Positions 14,801 to 29,800 of a DNA stretch of 64,000 nt are shown here, in pieces. The stretch covers positions 62,001-126,000 of the forward strand of contig BGZK01001287.1 in NCBI GenBank assembly GCA_005406025.1, read 5' to 3'. The notes below the pieces were generated by a model. The model saw nothing but the letters and a program-made list of their open reading frames with translations. It searched no databases and was not told where the DNA came from. How positions within the stretch are numbered: position 1 is the stretch's first letter; every line of letters starts with the position of its first letter. The DNA is from Eumeta japonica. Its lineage: Eukaryota > Arthropoda > Insecta > Lepidoptera > Psychidae. A program made the position numbers and the translations under genes.

Positions 14801-17800
14801 GAATCCGAATCCTGACCATGGAGGAATTGTGCGACTTCTTCATTTTTAATTCAAAACAAATTAAACCAGCTCTGCGCCTCGAAGAGCACCTCAAGTCATC
14901 GCTTTAAAACGCTGTCACCGCATCGGCGACGGCGGACAACACGAGTTCTTAACAGGGCCAGGGTGGACGTCTCAGATTTTAAAATAAATAGCTCGTGTGG
15001 GAGTGTGCCCCGGCAGTGCAGCAATGAAAACCTGATAAGGCGTATGTTATAGAGAAAGAATCTGAACCATTTGCAATAGCCCCAATTCATTTTGTCTATT
15101 TTGTGTATTTGGCACCAGTGAGAGACTATGCTTCTCTATCATTTGTTGTGTGAATGTGTTGCATTAAATTACATAAATGAGTTGCATCTGTTTAAGGATA
15201 GCAACCGCCTAGTTCATAAATGCCCTACAGTGAAAGTACCATCATTGGCAACACGATTTTTACGAATTGTCTACAAGTGTTATTGTAAATAATAATTTTT
15301 CACATATATAAGATATCGTTTGATTTAAAAAACGTATTAAAGATTCTTAAATGATTATTTTCCGAAGTGTCTCCTAATTAGCTTTCAAAGTTGTTCCCCC
15401 TTCTAAATTTTGTACCGTGTTTTAAAAACCTAAAAACAATCACAATAATAGAGCTTTATAAAGGAATTGAAATATTATTGTTTTGAACTAAATCTGTCTA
15501 CAAGTTTTATGAATAATTTATTGACAATTTTCAATGGAAGTAACAATGTAATTCCAGCCCGGCACGCATGTGGAATTTAAAACAACAACATAAATTTATG
15601 CTTGTATTACTTTAGATTAAATTTCTCATATTTATGAGGAGACATGCGATTTTAGTTATACTTAAACTTCCTTTCGTTCATTCGTTCGCTAGTACGGAAC
15701 CCTAGATGCGATAATGTGAATCATTTTTTGGCCGGTTGTGATTCGCAGTATCCATCTTACCTATCATTCATGCTTTGCTGTATTTTATTGTTTCAATAGC
15801 CTTTCCGAGAGATCTTTTCCCCTCCCTCTCAGCTTGATTTCGAATAAATCATTGTAAAAGTTGTAAGAAATGGAATGGCACATAGGAGATAAAGAGAAAA
15901 CAATATATAGGATATACACGTGATTAATGTTTTCCATTTCTATCTCTTGTATAATACTCTACCATTTTATATCAAATTCAAATTGAATATCATTAAAGGT
16001 GGTTGTCCTACTTAAAAATAACATGCGCCTTTCATTTCAAAACTTCTCAACATACCTTTGAAAGAAGCTGTAGCGGGTTGGCTGGGGAACACAGGCGGCG
16101 GTTGCTGGTGGACCGGCTGCTGAGGGCGCAGGGTGATAGTCGCTGGCGGCGGCTCGAAGGGCTTTGGCGCGTAGAGCGGCTGCGGCGAATGCTGCTGCTG
16201 CTGTGACGGGTACGCCTGCTGCTGCGATGGATACGCCGGCTGGGTACCGTACGCCTGCAATGTGGTCTTAATCGTTTAAAATGGGAAAAATCTGAAATGT
16301 TTCAGTTGTTTCTGTTTTAAATAAGCCTCTGTCGATGCTACGCCAAGTAATTCTGATTGCTCATTAACGAAGCAGTTGATAATTTTCTATATTTAACGTA
16401 TATAAATTTACTTGTATTTTTAAATAAATCGCTATAAGTGTAAAAATAACTATATCTGCTTTACGCTACAGCTTTATTAACATCAAGACTATTGATTAAT
16501 ATCAAGATTAGACAGATTCGTTTATGAATAATTTTATTTGCATACCGCACAAGATTCTTCTCAAGTTTTATCAACAATTCAATGTAATTTATGCATTTAT
16601 TAGTTACAAAAGTCTTTATTTCAAAAACATAAATTTTAAAACTGATGTTTTATTATTTATAGAATATATTGTTATCAGTTCAATTACACATAAACTTTTC
16701 CGAATAAATATCTTCTATCATACTTCTCTAGTATAATTACACAAATTTACTTTGTCGTTATTTTAAAATTATCCTAGGCGCATGTAATAAACTATAGCAT
16801 TTTTAAGTTCCCATTAATAATTATCGCTTTTCTTTTTATTATTTTTACTAGCTAATATATTTACAATATTGTTGGCGATATTTTTATTCGAAGATATAAT
16901 ACATAATTCTGCAATATTACAACAAATTGTATTATGTAAAAAATTATTTTTTTAAAGTAGCATTTTTAAGGCCAAACGAACATGTGGCCGTTAAAGAATA
17001 GGTGAATAGCGTTGCTCATGGAGATTTACAACCCCAAAGGAGTCGTCAGTTGATTGTCGGCCTCTCGGACGTTTGTTGAGGGGTTGATAGAGGGACAGTG
17101 GGTCACCGGAATTCTCACTCACTGAACGAAACAAAACGTGAAGCTGCCACTTCATGTCCGTATACTGTGTACCTATACCAGTCGAGTCGGCCTGTTTTCG
17201 CGCCACAGCTAAATTAGCTACAACATGGCTCTATCGCCATTAAATTGAAATAGTAATAAAATAAAATTAGCCACGAGTAGGTATGGACCGATTTTATTTA
17301 TTTATTTTTTAATATTCCACAAATATGGAATATTAAAAATAATAGACAATACACGAATATGATCTACCTAAAATTTTCTAGGGCAATCCCCTCACACGCA
17401 TCGCTTTATAGATTCTTCTACTCATTCCAGTTCAATTCATATTTTTTAGTCGGCCGAACCACATACGACATAACTTTTTCTCTTACGTCATTACATCTTC
17501 TTTTAAACTACACTGTTCTCTAACGTCACTTTTTTATGTCTATTTTTCAAAGACGCTCCACACGTATACAGAGATCGCATCTTCACTGCATTGATTCTAT
17601 CTCGATGTAACTTCTGTAACGCCCAACTTTTACTCCTTTATTTATTTTCCTTATTTACCGTATTTTATTCCCCTGAACTTTATTTCTCGTATTTAAACTC
17701 CTTTCAATATTTCTATCATGATTATCGTCATTCATAAACAAGCAACTCAAATAGTCGAAATCTTTGTCTTGTTCCACTTTTTCTCCTCTTATTCGCACAT

Positions 17801-20800
17801 TGTAGTCAGTCCTACTAAGTTTCTTTCAAACATCGTGACGTTATTCTTGCTGATATTTGTATTCACACCTTTTTTATTGACAGGATCATAAATTTTGCTT
17901 ATTATCGCCTGCAAGTCGCATACCAAGGGTGCAAGGATTACTTGGCCGTCGGTGTACAGAAGAGATTAGAATGATAATTCGCCCATCCTTAGTCTATACT
18001 CACACTCTTCAAATCATAGACAGCTCTATCCAAGAACAGGTACAAATCCCTTTCTGATATCTCTATACATATCAAATGTTTTTAATTCCACTCTTTTTCA
18101 AAATCTCGCTTTCACATCCCAGATCTTATTTTCAGTCCCATACACAATTCTTTCAATTAAAATTCCCACATATACTTTTCTAATGATACTGAGATTTGTA
18201 GAGTTGTAATTATCGCAAATCTGCCGTGTTCCTTTCACAAGGACACAATACGCCTACGCACTAGTCGTAGATATGCTATCGCTTTTCCAGTGCTTATAAA
18301 AAGCTAGTACAGCAGGCTTGCTGCTATACTCCAGCCGCCCCTCGGGGTATATTTAGCATAACATGAATTTGTTTAGGTAATAACACTTAAAGCTTCAATC
18401 AAGAATAAAACAATACACGAACAAAATACACGTCACGATTACGTACGTCTTTCTTGAAAACGAAAATATGTTATTTTGTTTATATAAAAGCGACATATGA
18501 GTATTATTTTATTACTGTAGTATCTTTATCGGTTCATAAAGCGTCAATCTTGTTTGTGTGCATAGATGGAATGTTCACTCACGATCACTCACATGCCTGC
18601 GATGGTTAATAGAGGCGAATAACGCGATGTGATGTTAGTTAGTCATCGGCGGCTTGCAGGAGAAAACCTACCTGAGGGGACGTCGGTGCGGCGACTGGCG
18701 CCCAGCGGTTTTGCTGGCGCTGGGCGGTGGGGGACAGGGGGGCGGCGCGGGTCGGGGACGCCGACACGCCCGGGCCCACCGGGATGAGCTTACTCAGGCC
18801 CGTGGACTCTTGACGTAGACCGTCGCTGTACGCCTGGGGTTGCTGGTATTGCTGCGGTTGGGTCTTGTAAGGGGAGTGCTGTTGCTGGCTTTGGTAAGCC
18901 TGCTGGGGATGGTATTGGGGCTGTTTGTAGGACTGGTTCGGGGCCGGAGAGTGTTGCTGCGAGGCGGGCGCGTGCGCCGTATTGTTGTAGTACGCGGGTG
19001 CTTGCTGTTGAGAGTCAAGTTAAATAATGTACCGTTTACAATTTGATCCGTTAGCGGGTGGCGTATAGTGCGTGCGTGTATGTTAAAGGCGTATAAATAA
19101 ATAAAGCGAAATTATATTTTCACTGGGATTTTGATCTTTTCATTAATTTCAAAAGCATCATCGAATACTGCAGCCAATATGCTAAGTTCGTGATTGAGAG
19201 TTTACTTGCTATTTACATTATACTTTTATACTGTACAAGGACATGTATATTTAATTATAATATCACCTGTTGATTTTGCGGGCTGTGATATCCGTTGGCC
19301 TCCGGCACTGGAGGCCAAACTACTTTCTTTTGACCTGCAACAATAAAGATTGTGATTTTTTTTAAATATCATGAAGTTCTTAAGAGAAAAACGTGAATTA
19401 ATATTAGTAAACAGTATTTTCTTCTTTGCCTTGGATCTTGGAAACAGTTTTAACGTTCACTTGCAATGCTCCTTAGTGCTCTGAATGCACCAAACGAGGA
19501 ACTTTTGGTGTATGAACCATATTAACGTCGAGAAGCACATGTGTATCCTAATTTCTGGGGTTATTTAAATGAAATTGATGTGATTGTTTCGTGGCCTTAA
19601 CTACGTTTTTAAATAAAATTTAACATTTTTGTTTAATCATCTTTACTTCAACATGTTTATATATATCTTTTTATAATCAATTTTTATCACTCTGTTGTAC
19701 AGGCATACCCTGACGTATCTTATATTTCAAGTTCAGAGGTTGCCCAATGTTTTCATTGTACTATCAATTCAATTCTAATGTTACATTACAACTTTTATTG
19801 CTTCGTTCAATTGTTACTATTCTGTCTTTCTCCATTTGTATTTAGTTTTTTAACAATAACGTAATATGATATTTATTATATATATGAATGCTCAAATTCA
19901 TGCTCTCCATATAATATTCTATACGTGCACTTAATTTTCAAATAATTTGTAAAATAGTAAGCCAAAAGAATACATCAAATGCAAACGTAAAAAAGGAAAT
20001 GATGTTAGAACATATAAAAATCATTATTGATACGAAAAAGAAAAATATGAATATGTAAATAGAATGATATTATTGTGGACATTTGTAATATATTGTTTTT
20101 TGACTGTATTAGGAACATTTTTTAATTTTAACATATAAAATAATATAGGAGAAGGAATTATTTTTGTAACATATATTTTAAAAATCCAATGAAGTTTTTA
20201 TTTTTGTGAAGGTATATTAATAAAAAATGTATGATTTTCTTGAGCATTCCGATTAGTCCATATTTTAATGTAGATAGAGGTTTGCGGTATTTTTAAAGCC
20301 AGTACATCCGAAAATAGGCAATTTTTAATACCGGACAATGTGCAATTTCAAATATTAATTATTTTGGTTGTCAATTTTTTGTTTTGAAGTTTTATTACAG
20401 TCGTCAGTTTATCAACAAGCTTTTAAATTTGAATTTACTTAAAAATGTATTAAAAAAAAAATGCATGAAAAATATAATTTACAGTTTACGTCAACAGCTT
20501 ACAGAGAACAGTCGCAATTACGACGTGCATATAGTCTGGAGCTGATGAGATTGTATCTGGCCAGTGACTATTTCGTTTGCGCTATGAAATATATCAACTC
20601 TGAGCGCGTATGAGACATTTCGCTTCAAAGTAGCCTGACCCACCGCTCTCTTGGCCGCCGGCCAGGCCGCTGGCGAAAAAACACCGACTCCAGGGTAATC
20701 TTGGAATGAGGAACAATAAATAGATACTTAAATTCCTCGTCATGGCTACGTGCAAGTAATAAAAATAAGTGTTACACGGTCCAATCAAATGTTGAAAAAT

Positions 20801-23800
20801 TGACAAATGTGAGACACCAATTTGAGTGTTTGAACTATGTATTCGACAGCGAACTCATCCGTGAAATCCAAATGTCGACTGACGCCACTCTCGATGATAC
20901 CGATCCAAATCTCGATTCCGATTACGAAACCCAGTTACGATTTCAATTATTGTCCCGTTGCAATAGACGTGCCGTGTAAAGGTTACTTTAAGTACTCCAA
21001 ATTTGTAGGAAATGATCAAGTTTCTGTTTGAGTTGCGCACAACACACGTGATCGGTTCTACCTGCGCTTGTCTAAGGTAATGGTTACTTACCTACATGTT
21101 TGTATAGGGAGAGTATATTATTTGTTATATTATTTCTGTTCAATTCATTTATTATATGTGCGCTCCAGTAGCAGTTTGAGAATTTTATTAAAATTTTTTG
21201 TAAAAGCTGCTCTTTACATCCTTACATTATATAGATCACATCATAGCGATGTGATGTCTGTTTATTTATCTGTCATGTTTTTGCTTGGTTGACGACGACT
21301 GAGTCGTTTAAATTTTTCTGTGATGATTTAATAACGGATTATGATAAAAAAAAAATTCGCTATAAATATTTATTATACGAAACATATGTGCATATTTAAA
21401 ATCATCTATTTTTACAAGTTGATGATTTTAATATTCCAACATTAAAACTATGGTTAATGTATTATGACGTATAAAATGAACGGGATTATTGTGAAGAATA
21501 CGAATATATTTTTTATATAATCTAAAAACATTAAAAAAATTTAGGTTTAAAAATAAAATATGTACAAAAATTAAGCACTCCCTTTGTTTTTTAGAAAATA
21601 GGCAGTCACTCAATTTTCAGAAAAATGCACACAAAAATTATAAGCAAATTCCTAAGGGAGACGCAAACGAATAGTGAAAAGCAAATTACTTACTTAATTT
21701 CACCTAAATTATTTCGTTGATTTAAAATAAGGAATCCTATTCATACGAGGCCAACTCGCACTTGGCCGTTTTTTTTTACCTCGGCCTCAAGACATATGCT
21801 CCACTTTCTAGTGTCGTGAGCGATAAACTTACATTCTTTGATCTACACTACTAAATCTGCAATACCAAGAAACCCGTTCTTCCGACGGCGCTTGACATTT
21901 AGGCTTACACATAATTAAATTAAGACTTGTCAGTTAATTATATACTTAGGTTTGACGATATATATGAATGTCAGTATCAAAATTGAATGTTTTTGACGTA
22001 GCGAACGGTCGAAAGTGAGTTTTTAAATATTACTATATACTTCGTATTGAAGTCTTTTGTATGACAATACATATACATACATACAATCAATAGCATAAAA
22101 TATATAGTGACTATATTATGAAAGTGCATAAAGTGAAAAAAAAATTAATAAAAATTATATTTTTTTAAATTTGATTTAGTACCCACTACTGTTGTGGGTG
22201 AAGAGGTTTAGTACTAGATCAGAATGTACTAGATTTGATCTTGAACACCTGCGGATGATCGAACTAACAAATTATCACCCAACTTAATTAAACAGCTCGC
22301 TCCGTGTTTAGGAGAACAAGTTAAGTCGCGTTCTCGTAAAACGACGCCGTAACTATGCAGGGGCGATTGTCATCGGCAGCCCTCGAACTGCATTGGGCGA
22401 AGGGCTCAAAGAGAGTATACAACGACTCGACAGTAGGGCGGATACGAACCTCATACGACAATCAAGTATTTGGTTTGCGTCCATTGGTTATTGGGTGTGT
22501 TAAGACGCAGAGTCGAGAACAATTCAGTTTATTAATACAACATAATATGTTAAAATATTCCATTATCCAAGATCGGCGGGCGGACGTTAGCTATTCTTGA
22601 ATTCTAAGCAAAGTTAAAACTTTAAGTGTACCACTTAAGGTACAAAGTTATGTTAATCGTGAAAAGCTTTACAATGGAAATGATGATAAATAATTCCGTT
22701 TATTAGTGAACGCGTTTTAGGCAGAGCCTGCGAGGACGCACCTCGTCAAGTATGCAGAAAAGATGTACTTACTTATAATGACTCGATTATAGAAATTAAC
22801 AGCCGACCGAGGAAATTTAATATAAATGAGAGCTTGAAAATATTCGAGGAAAAAATATAATAAAATTCAAGGAATAAATACCGTTTCAAGTCAAAGAACA
22901 TACACTGATAGCTTTTAAATTTTTTTACAATATTTTATATTGGAATATATTGATTTCCAAAATATTACTGTTTCAGGTAAATAAGTAATGAATGTATATA
23001 ATTTGTATGAAAAATAATTTTGCGTTTCATGAGACTTTACGTCATAAAATACAAGTTTGACGGTACATCTTCATTTCCTGAACGTAAAATTTCCTTAATA
23101 TATCCATATAATTAAATCGGATGATATTCTTTTGGAATTATTGTACTTTAATTAATAGAGGTAATAACAAAGTCAGATAAAAATAATACATACGATTAGT
23201 GGATTAGAATTTGAACAGATCTGAGAGCTATCTATTGCTTTGAAACTCCTATTACGTTTTCCTAAAATCGATTCCCTTAATACATAAACATTACGTTCAT
23301 TAAAAAAAATCTAAATATTATTTTAGCGAAAGATAGTATTATCGAAAAAGGAAGAATGTAAGCGTTGCGAGCTTTCGACAAAAGCTTCGCCTAGTTCAAT
23401 ATTAACAAAGGTGTAATTACTCACAGGTGGCGGTACGGTCCGGAGGCTAGCGCATCGCGGAGTGCCAGCGAACAGGTGAGCTCTACTCGCCGCGGGCGCA
23501 TCATTATTTTCAGAGAACATTTTTAGGATGGCTCCGTCTCGTTCTTTCGCATTTCAGACGATGAAAGACCCGACCGATATCGGCCCCGCCTACCGACCGT
23601 GTTATTTTTTTTTTCTTTCGAACGATAGAGCGAGAATTTATTATAAACATTCCTGTTTAGAGAACGGACGCTCGGGAATTTTCGATTGAATCGATGCAGT
23701 GATAGCGGATTTCGAATGGATTTATGCGTTCAGATGACAGCTTCGTTTGTAACGGTCGCATCTCCTAATTAACCTAATAAACGCTCTTTCATAATTCACT

Positions 23801-26800
23801 GTAAATTGTGCTGTAAACAGATCTGTCATCGGATTGAATGTAACAACGTTATATTGTAATTTTGAAGGGAGATTGTGCCCGGGCATATATACGACTGCCT
23901 AAGTATTGAAAGACATTTGAGAATACATATATACAATACGAATTGAGAGGTATGTGGAACGTTGTGGCTGTTGGGTGATAAAGTATGATACAACAAATAC
24001 CGTGTAGTTTGTGACGCATCCAGCGAGTACTAATCGATTCACGCAGTGGATATAAAATTAATTAACACTTGTTGATGGTGAACAATAAGAATTTTCTCAC
24101 TTTACGAGCAATGGATCCAGACGGATTACAATGACATACATTTTTTTCATGGACTGAAAATTCTGCAACAGGATTTAATGAAAATAATAAATGAAACGCA
24201 CGTTTGCAAATGTAAAAAAGTTTGCTTTTTTTTCGTTTTAAATTAGCGCAAAAAGCGGTGTTCTTAAAATTAATGAGTTCACTTTAATTAGCAAAATAAT
24301 TTCATTTCGAACTATTTCGCTTGGATTATTACTAATTTTAATATCAACGAAAAAACAAGATTTTTTTTAATACTCGTCTGTTATACGAATAAAGTAATTT
24401 AAGTGCTTGCGAGTAACGAGACATCTTAAAAGTCATATGAAGCTCTCGCCTTACTTTCAAATTAAGGTAAGGCGTAAAGTAAAGTAAATCATCCTTAATT
24501 GATAATTAAATATTAAGTAACATTTAAAATTTTATAATGTAATTAACATTTAAGCGACTGCCTTGCCCACTCGGAACGAATATTTTCCTGTTTATTCATA
24601 AACAGCGTTTGCGGATCACTTTTTAAATGACAGTCAGTACAATCTTGTCTATGGCTGTAAAACGAGCATAGACATAACCTTCCTGTGGTCCGATGGCGGC
24701 GGGACGGCGCGGCGTGCGGGCGTTAGGACGTTGACGGGCGAGCTTATTGGTCACACGACGACACACGCCGGTGACATCAATAGCAAAAATATCTTGAAAC
24801 ATCATACCGGAGGTCTATTCACTTTCCGCTCGCACATTAGACGTCATTTTTTTTATTATGCGAATCGAAATAAACGATAGACATGTGAGATTTGAAAAAA
24901 AATGCAAGAATTAATTTTTGACTAATGAAACATTATAATAAATGAAAATTACCGTAATAAATAGTTAAATTAGGGGACGGCAACATTAAACCCGTTTTTG
25001 TATTGTAATATTTTGTTAATCAAACTGCAATTTCAAGGTTTCAATTTTTATATTATTATTTTTTTATTTTATAAAACAGAAAATTAGTGATTATCGCGCA
25101 TGTGCGAGTAAAACGAGAATGTGTAAAGCGAAGCGAACGAAACGCCATCTACCCTATTATTTTCTAAAAATTTGTTTAGAAAGAGAACTCAATTCACGTA
25201 TCCTCAGTCGATAGCATAGCTGATAATAAACATATAAAAAAAATTACTTCAAGTTAACTAATTTATTATTATTTTACAAATACTTAAGTTTGTACGTTTT
25301 ACAGATTTATATTCATATTTGAAAGGAGGCTTATTATTTAAGATGTAAGTATTTCAACTAAATGGTAAGTGCGTTTCAGTGTTAATATGACCATTTTAAA
25401 ATAAGCAGTCGCGTATTTTGTGTATTTAATTAGGGTTGACTATACCTTAATTAGACGTTCTTATTCGAACCAATATTAATGTCTTGGACCACTGACCGAT
25501 ATGTAACGATTTAGTTTTTACTTTTTTTAACACTCAATAGATTTGAATCGCTTTAATCGCTTTTGCCAAATCTACAATAAAAAACTTCAGACATGCAATC
25601 CTTTATACGCGGCAACGACTGCGCCATAGACAATATTTCCGTTAAATTTGAAATCTTCATATCAAATTATTTCTTAGTTGGCAGCAACAAAGAAAAGTCA
25701 ACGAAGCGATTCCCGAAGCGATGTATTTGAGTACACGCCCGTCTTTATTCACATGAAATCCCGAATATATTACTTCATCAATTATACACATCGCGGTATA
25801 ATGTTTGTATTTAAGGTTGGTCGACATTGTCTTTAAGCGAGAACTATTTTGAAGCCATTGCACTAACAGGTTAGATGCTCTTTGAAATGCTTTCAATTTA
25901 GTACGGCTCATTGATAAAAAGTGTACTGGGAGTTAGCTCCTTTAAGTCATTTATCGGGTCTCGTTTATCATTTGACATATCATATGCAGACGAGTTACAT
26001 TGTCAATGGTATGAGTTAGATTATAGCTTCGACTAAAGCTTTCAATTTTGAGCCAATTTTAGGTAACATTGTCTCATATTTAATTATATTTTATGCATCA
26101 AATAAAGAAATACACAAAAGGATTCCGCGAACAATGATAGTACATATTAAATATCTGTCTAAATATGTAAAGAACATTATTTCGATGTTATATAGCTTAC
26201 GTATATACACATTTAGCTACACATCAATGGATGTACTCATTTATAGATGGTCTTCACAATGAAATAAAATGTAGATATAAAAAAATATTAAAAAAAAAAA
26301 ATAATTTTTTATATTGCATATTTGAGACATAGATGAGCAGGCAAGACATCAGAGAGCAGATGGTCACCGTCATCCATGAACATTGGCTGCTTCAGAAGAG
26401 TCACCAGTGATTTGTCAACCGGTATAATATATAGTATACTATAAAATGTATTATTAAAGAATGACTATATTTTTACAATTTGTGACATTCCTAGGTTGAA
26501 AATGAATATTTATTTGTTAAATAAAAAGTGTTCATAATATATTATTAATATAAATTATTCTCTTTTCATGGTCTGGTTTTGAATGTTTATAAAATTAGGC
26601 ACTTTACGTCATTATACAATTATATCTCTAAAAAAAAGTCAAACACTATATAAGTATTTAGATAGTACAATTTAATAAAAAATTACCCGAAAGTCCTTTT
26701 TGGATAGTTTTTTTTATAAGAATATCGCTTAAGAGGCTGTTTGAAAAATTACTATTCCACGAAAAACAATATTTCTAGAATAACGTAATAAATACAAAAG

Positions 26801-29800
26801 TGATATGAATAAAATTGACAAAAATCGTGTTTTAAGAAGAAATACTGAAATGCAATCTGCATACATTGCGCATCTATGAAAAAGTAAGCTTTGATTGAAT
26901 TAACTATATTAAAACTTAATTTACATTGATGCATACAGTGGTTTCGACAATATTGACTTTTTTAATTGACAATTTAACGGAAAAAAGATTATTTCGCTTT
27001 GCATTCACGACACTTTATTTAAACAGGTAACACGCGAGGCATACCATCGGACTCTCCTTGCATTGTATCCAAGACTCACGCCATCGTTTAAAATATTTTT
27101 TAGGTTTTAACGCGAAGGCCGTTTTAGAATTTACAAACGTAAATCCATCTATAACAAGGGGTTAAGTTTGATGAAATTTTGACGCAACTTCAGCGAGATT
27201 TATGTAAAAACAAATACTTTAATATTCATAAATCACGTCCGCCGTCCTAGGCGGGCTTATCCCGTTCTGGGAGCGAGGCTGGAGGACGTTCGAAATTACA
27301 ACAGGGCTTTAACAAGCGATATCGAAAGCGAATCATTCAGACGTGATGTCGATTTTCGCAGCGGCAACTTCGTGTAAAAGCTTCTCGTGTTTTGTGTAGT
27401 TTCTTACGTAGACCATTAATTCGGCTTGACAATTAATCTGTTATCGGTGTTTTGCCCGTTGGACCATAGGGGCATCCCTTTAACCGCGTTGTAATTTCTT
27501 CGTATGAAACCAAAATATGATTATATATTATCATCCTCGCCATTAGGATTTCAAGGGTAATAATTAGGATGATTATATTCATAACAGTCATGGAGGTTAC
27601 TAAATTCCTATGAGTTTACACACTTGACCGTTATTGTGGAAGCTAGTAAGATCGGCATGTCACGTGATAGTTTAGGAAGCTATGAACTAAATAACAATAT
27701 TTCTTGGTTGTGTGTATATTGAATCATATTAGGTTTTTGTAACGGTTTTAATGTAATAATCTTGTGTTATTGTTTACTATTTTATCATTTGTTCCATTTG
27801 TTCCATCATCTCCTCACATATATTTCCACTTTATACTATAATTCTTTGCCTTGAAAATGTTCTCTATCCCGGCATGAATATATGTTTACACAATCCTAAT
27901 GACTCCAGGCAAAGCTGAAGAATGCAAAGTCCAATATTTGAACAAATTTATAATGAGCAAAATATAGTTAGTGAATATAAGAACATAATAAAAAAGTAGC
28001 ATTTAGTAAAGTGTCATGTGTTATAATTATATAAACACTAAATACGTATTTTTTTTCTAACATTATAATTATTATGTAAATACTAAATACTTGACGTACT
28101 TTTTAACTCAACACCAAAGACAGATTAAATATCTGGAAACGTTCAATTGTCGCCGTCGATTCGTCGAATTCGAGCGAAGTCGCGACCGACCTATTAGTGC
28201 AGAAAGCGATTTGCCGCTCGACACGTAAAGCGCTCTCGGGCGTGCGGGTGTCGAAATAATTCTCGTTTGTCAGCCGCACGTTTCAGCGGCCCGTTTCCAA
28301 ATAAGTATTGATTCACTCTCTGGCGTGTGGCTTCCGACGAGAATAGTGCCCGCAGAACACGGAAATAACTCGGCGTTACGTCAAACGGCTTTATGTTAAT
28401 AACGCGATAAACACGCCCCCCCGCCCGCGCGCAGGTGAGCCGATGCGCACGCGGCGTTTTATATCCTATCGTTGGTATTTTCGTTCGAAACGCTAACGGT
28501 CTGTTTAAAGTTTTCCGAAATGTAGTCTAAACTCGGAACACTGGCTACGGCTCGTTTTGTGACTACAGTTCTAGAAATCTGCAATACTTGTGTGATTCCA
28601 GCATTCTCAGAGTGCTGAAATCAAACTTTGCTATACCACAGTTATTACAAGGTGCTATGGAAACCATTGGTTTGAATTACATTTCTCTTGAAGGTGGGAT
28701 ATCAGGTAAAAACTGTAGAAATTAAGCTTCCGGGTGCATGCAAACTATTTTGTTAGGTTGGAGTAAAAAAAATTATAGTTGTTTTTCTAAAACTCCGTAC
28801 ACGATCTTAAGAAACAAATAAAATGTCCTTATATTACTCATTTAAAATAGAAATCTCAAGGTTCGTATTTCAAAACTATTGAAATGTTTTTCTGTCTTAA
28901 AAGAATGTTTTAGAACTATCACGTAAGTTTTTAATCCAAATGTTAAATAAGTTATCGCGTTTAATAAAAACTCCAAACGAATTCAATTTAAAATGACAAA
29001 AAACATTTTTCCATGCATATTATTTTTTTACAGGTATACTATAGTTCAATGCATGACGCAGTACTATACATGCACCTTTAACATATTCTTCAAATTAAAA
29101 CTGTATCATCTCCTATGGCCGGGTGCAGTTTCTTAATTTGTCGATGGCATTATTATTTTATAACTACAAAACGCAAAATTGGTTTATACGATTCTCGATT
29201 ATGATGGACCTTCGATCGACATCGCTACTGCAAGCTTAACGTTGAAAAATGACAGCTTCATTAGGCTTTTCAAATCTGTCGGGTTATTACGACCCGTGAC
29301 CAGGCGCGTCGTCGTTCTCGAGCGAGTGCTTTTTTCCGGTCGACTAATGCCGAAAGTTTTCGCATGAGTCACGCGCACACTATCCGACTTTTGGCAGCGG
29401 AGCTCCGAACTTGCAGCTCTGCTGTCTGGAAGCGGCTCAAAATACATCACCCCTTCAAAAATTCACCACAAGCTCGACGTCGTGTTTTGCCCCCAAATCG
29501 ATATCGGCAAGCCGTCGTGGTTCTTTGACGGGGATCGTTTGTCTCTTCTTGTACGTGCTAGCAAAATCTTTCACTTGAAATTGAAATGACGATTCAGAAT
29601 CGAAAATTATCCTTGCAGTAGGATTTTCAAGTAGTCACTACCTGATCCAATACCCGCCGTTGAGCCTTACTGATGTGGGTACTTCACGAATATGTACGTA
29701 TTACAGAAACAGCAATGATGATTATAATGCATTTTTAAGATGCTATAACGATATTTTAATAAACTCCTTACATCAGTGTAATGTTTCGGTACGATATTGT

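Larger units (their letters stand above)
4710..16055 (-). other. Intron 5 (between exons 5 and 6), 11.3 kb, transposon-rich
   Basis: Donor gtatgt at 16050-16055, acceptor TGTCCGCAG ending at 4710. I see no exon-quality coding segment inside. It holds a degenerate tandem repeat (6.4-6.8 kb), a Helitron-like 3' end (7.6 kb), a decayed lepidopteran repeat (8.0-8.7 kb), a TA-flanked inverted-repeat element (10.3-12.35 kb), a perfect 22-bp hairpin (13.6 kb) and another Helitron-like piece (13.8-14.0 kb). The rest is unremarkable AT-rich DNA. Confidence 0.85.
16255..18671 (-). other. Intron 4 (between exons 4 and 5), 2.4 kb
   Basis: Donor gtaggt at 18666-18671, acceptor ACATTGCAG ending at 16255. 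It contains an antisense repeat fragment (about 16990-17210) and an RTE-type LINE fossil (about 17340-18070). The remainder is AT-rich with no coding signal. Confidence 0.88.

Noticed and set aside
24623..24805. 60-residue minus-strand frame in a GC-rich patch
   Set aside because: No donor in a phase that would join a downstream exon and no recognisable similarity; the patch is noted only as GC-rich.
25657..25911. 84-residue minus-strand frame starting MSRTKLKAFQRASNLLVQWL
   Set aside because: The start looks protein-like, but the rest has no conserved motif, splice sites of suitable phase are absent and composition matches the intron.
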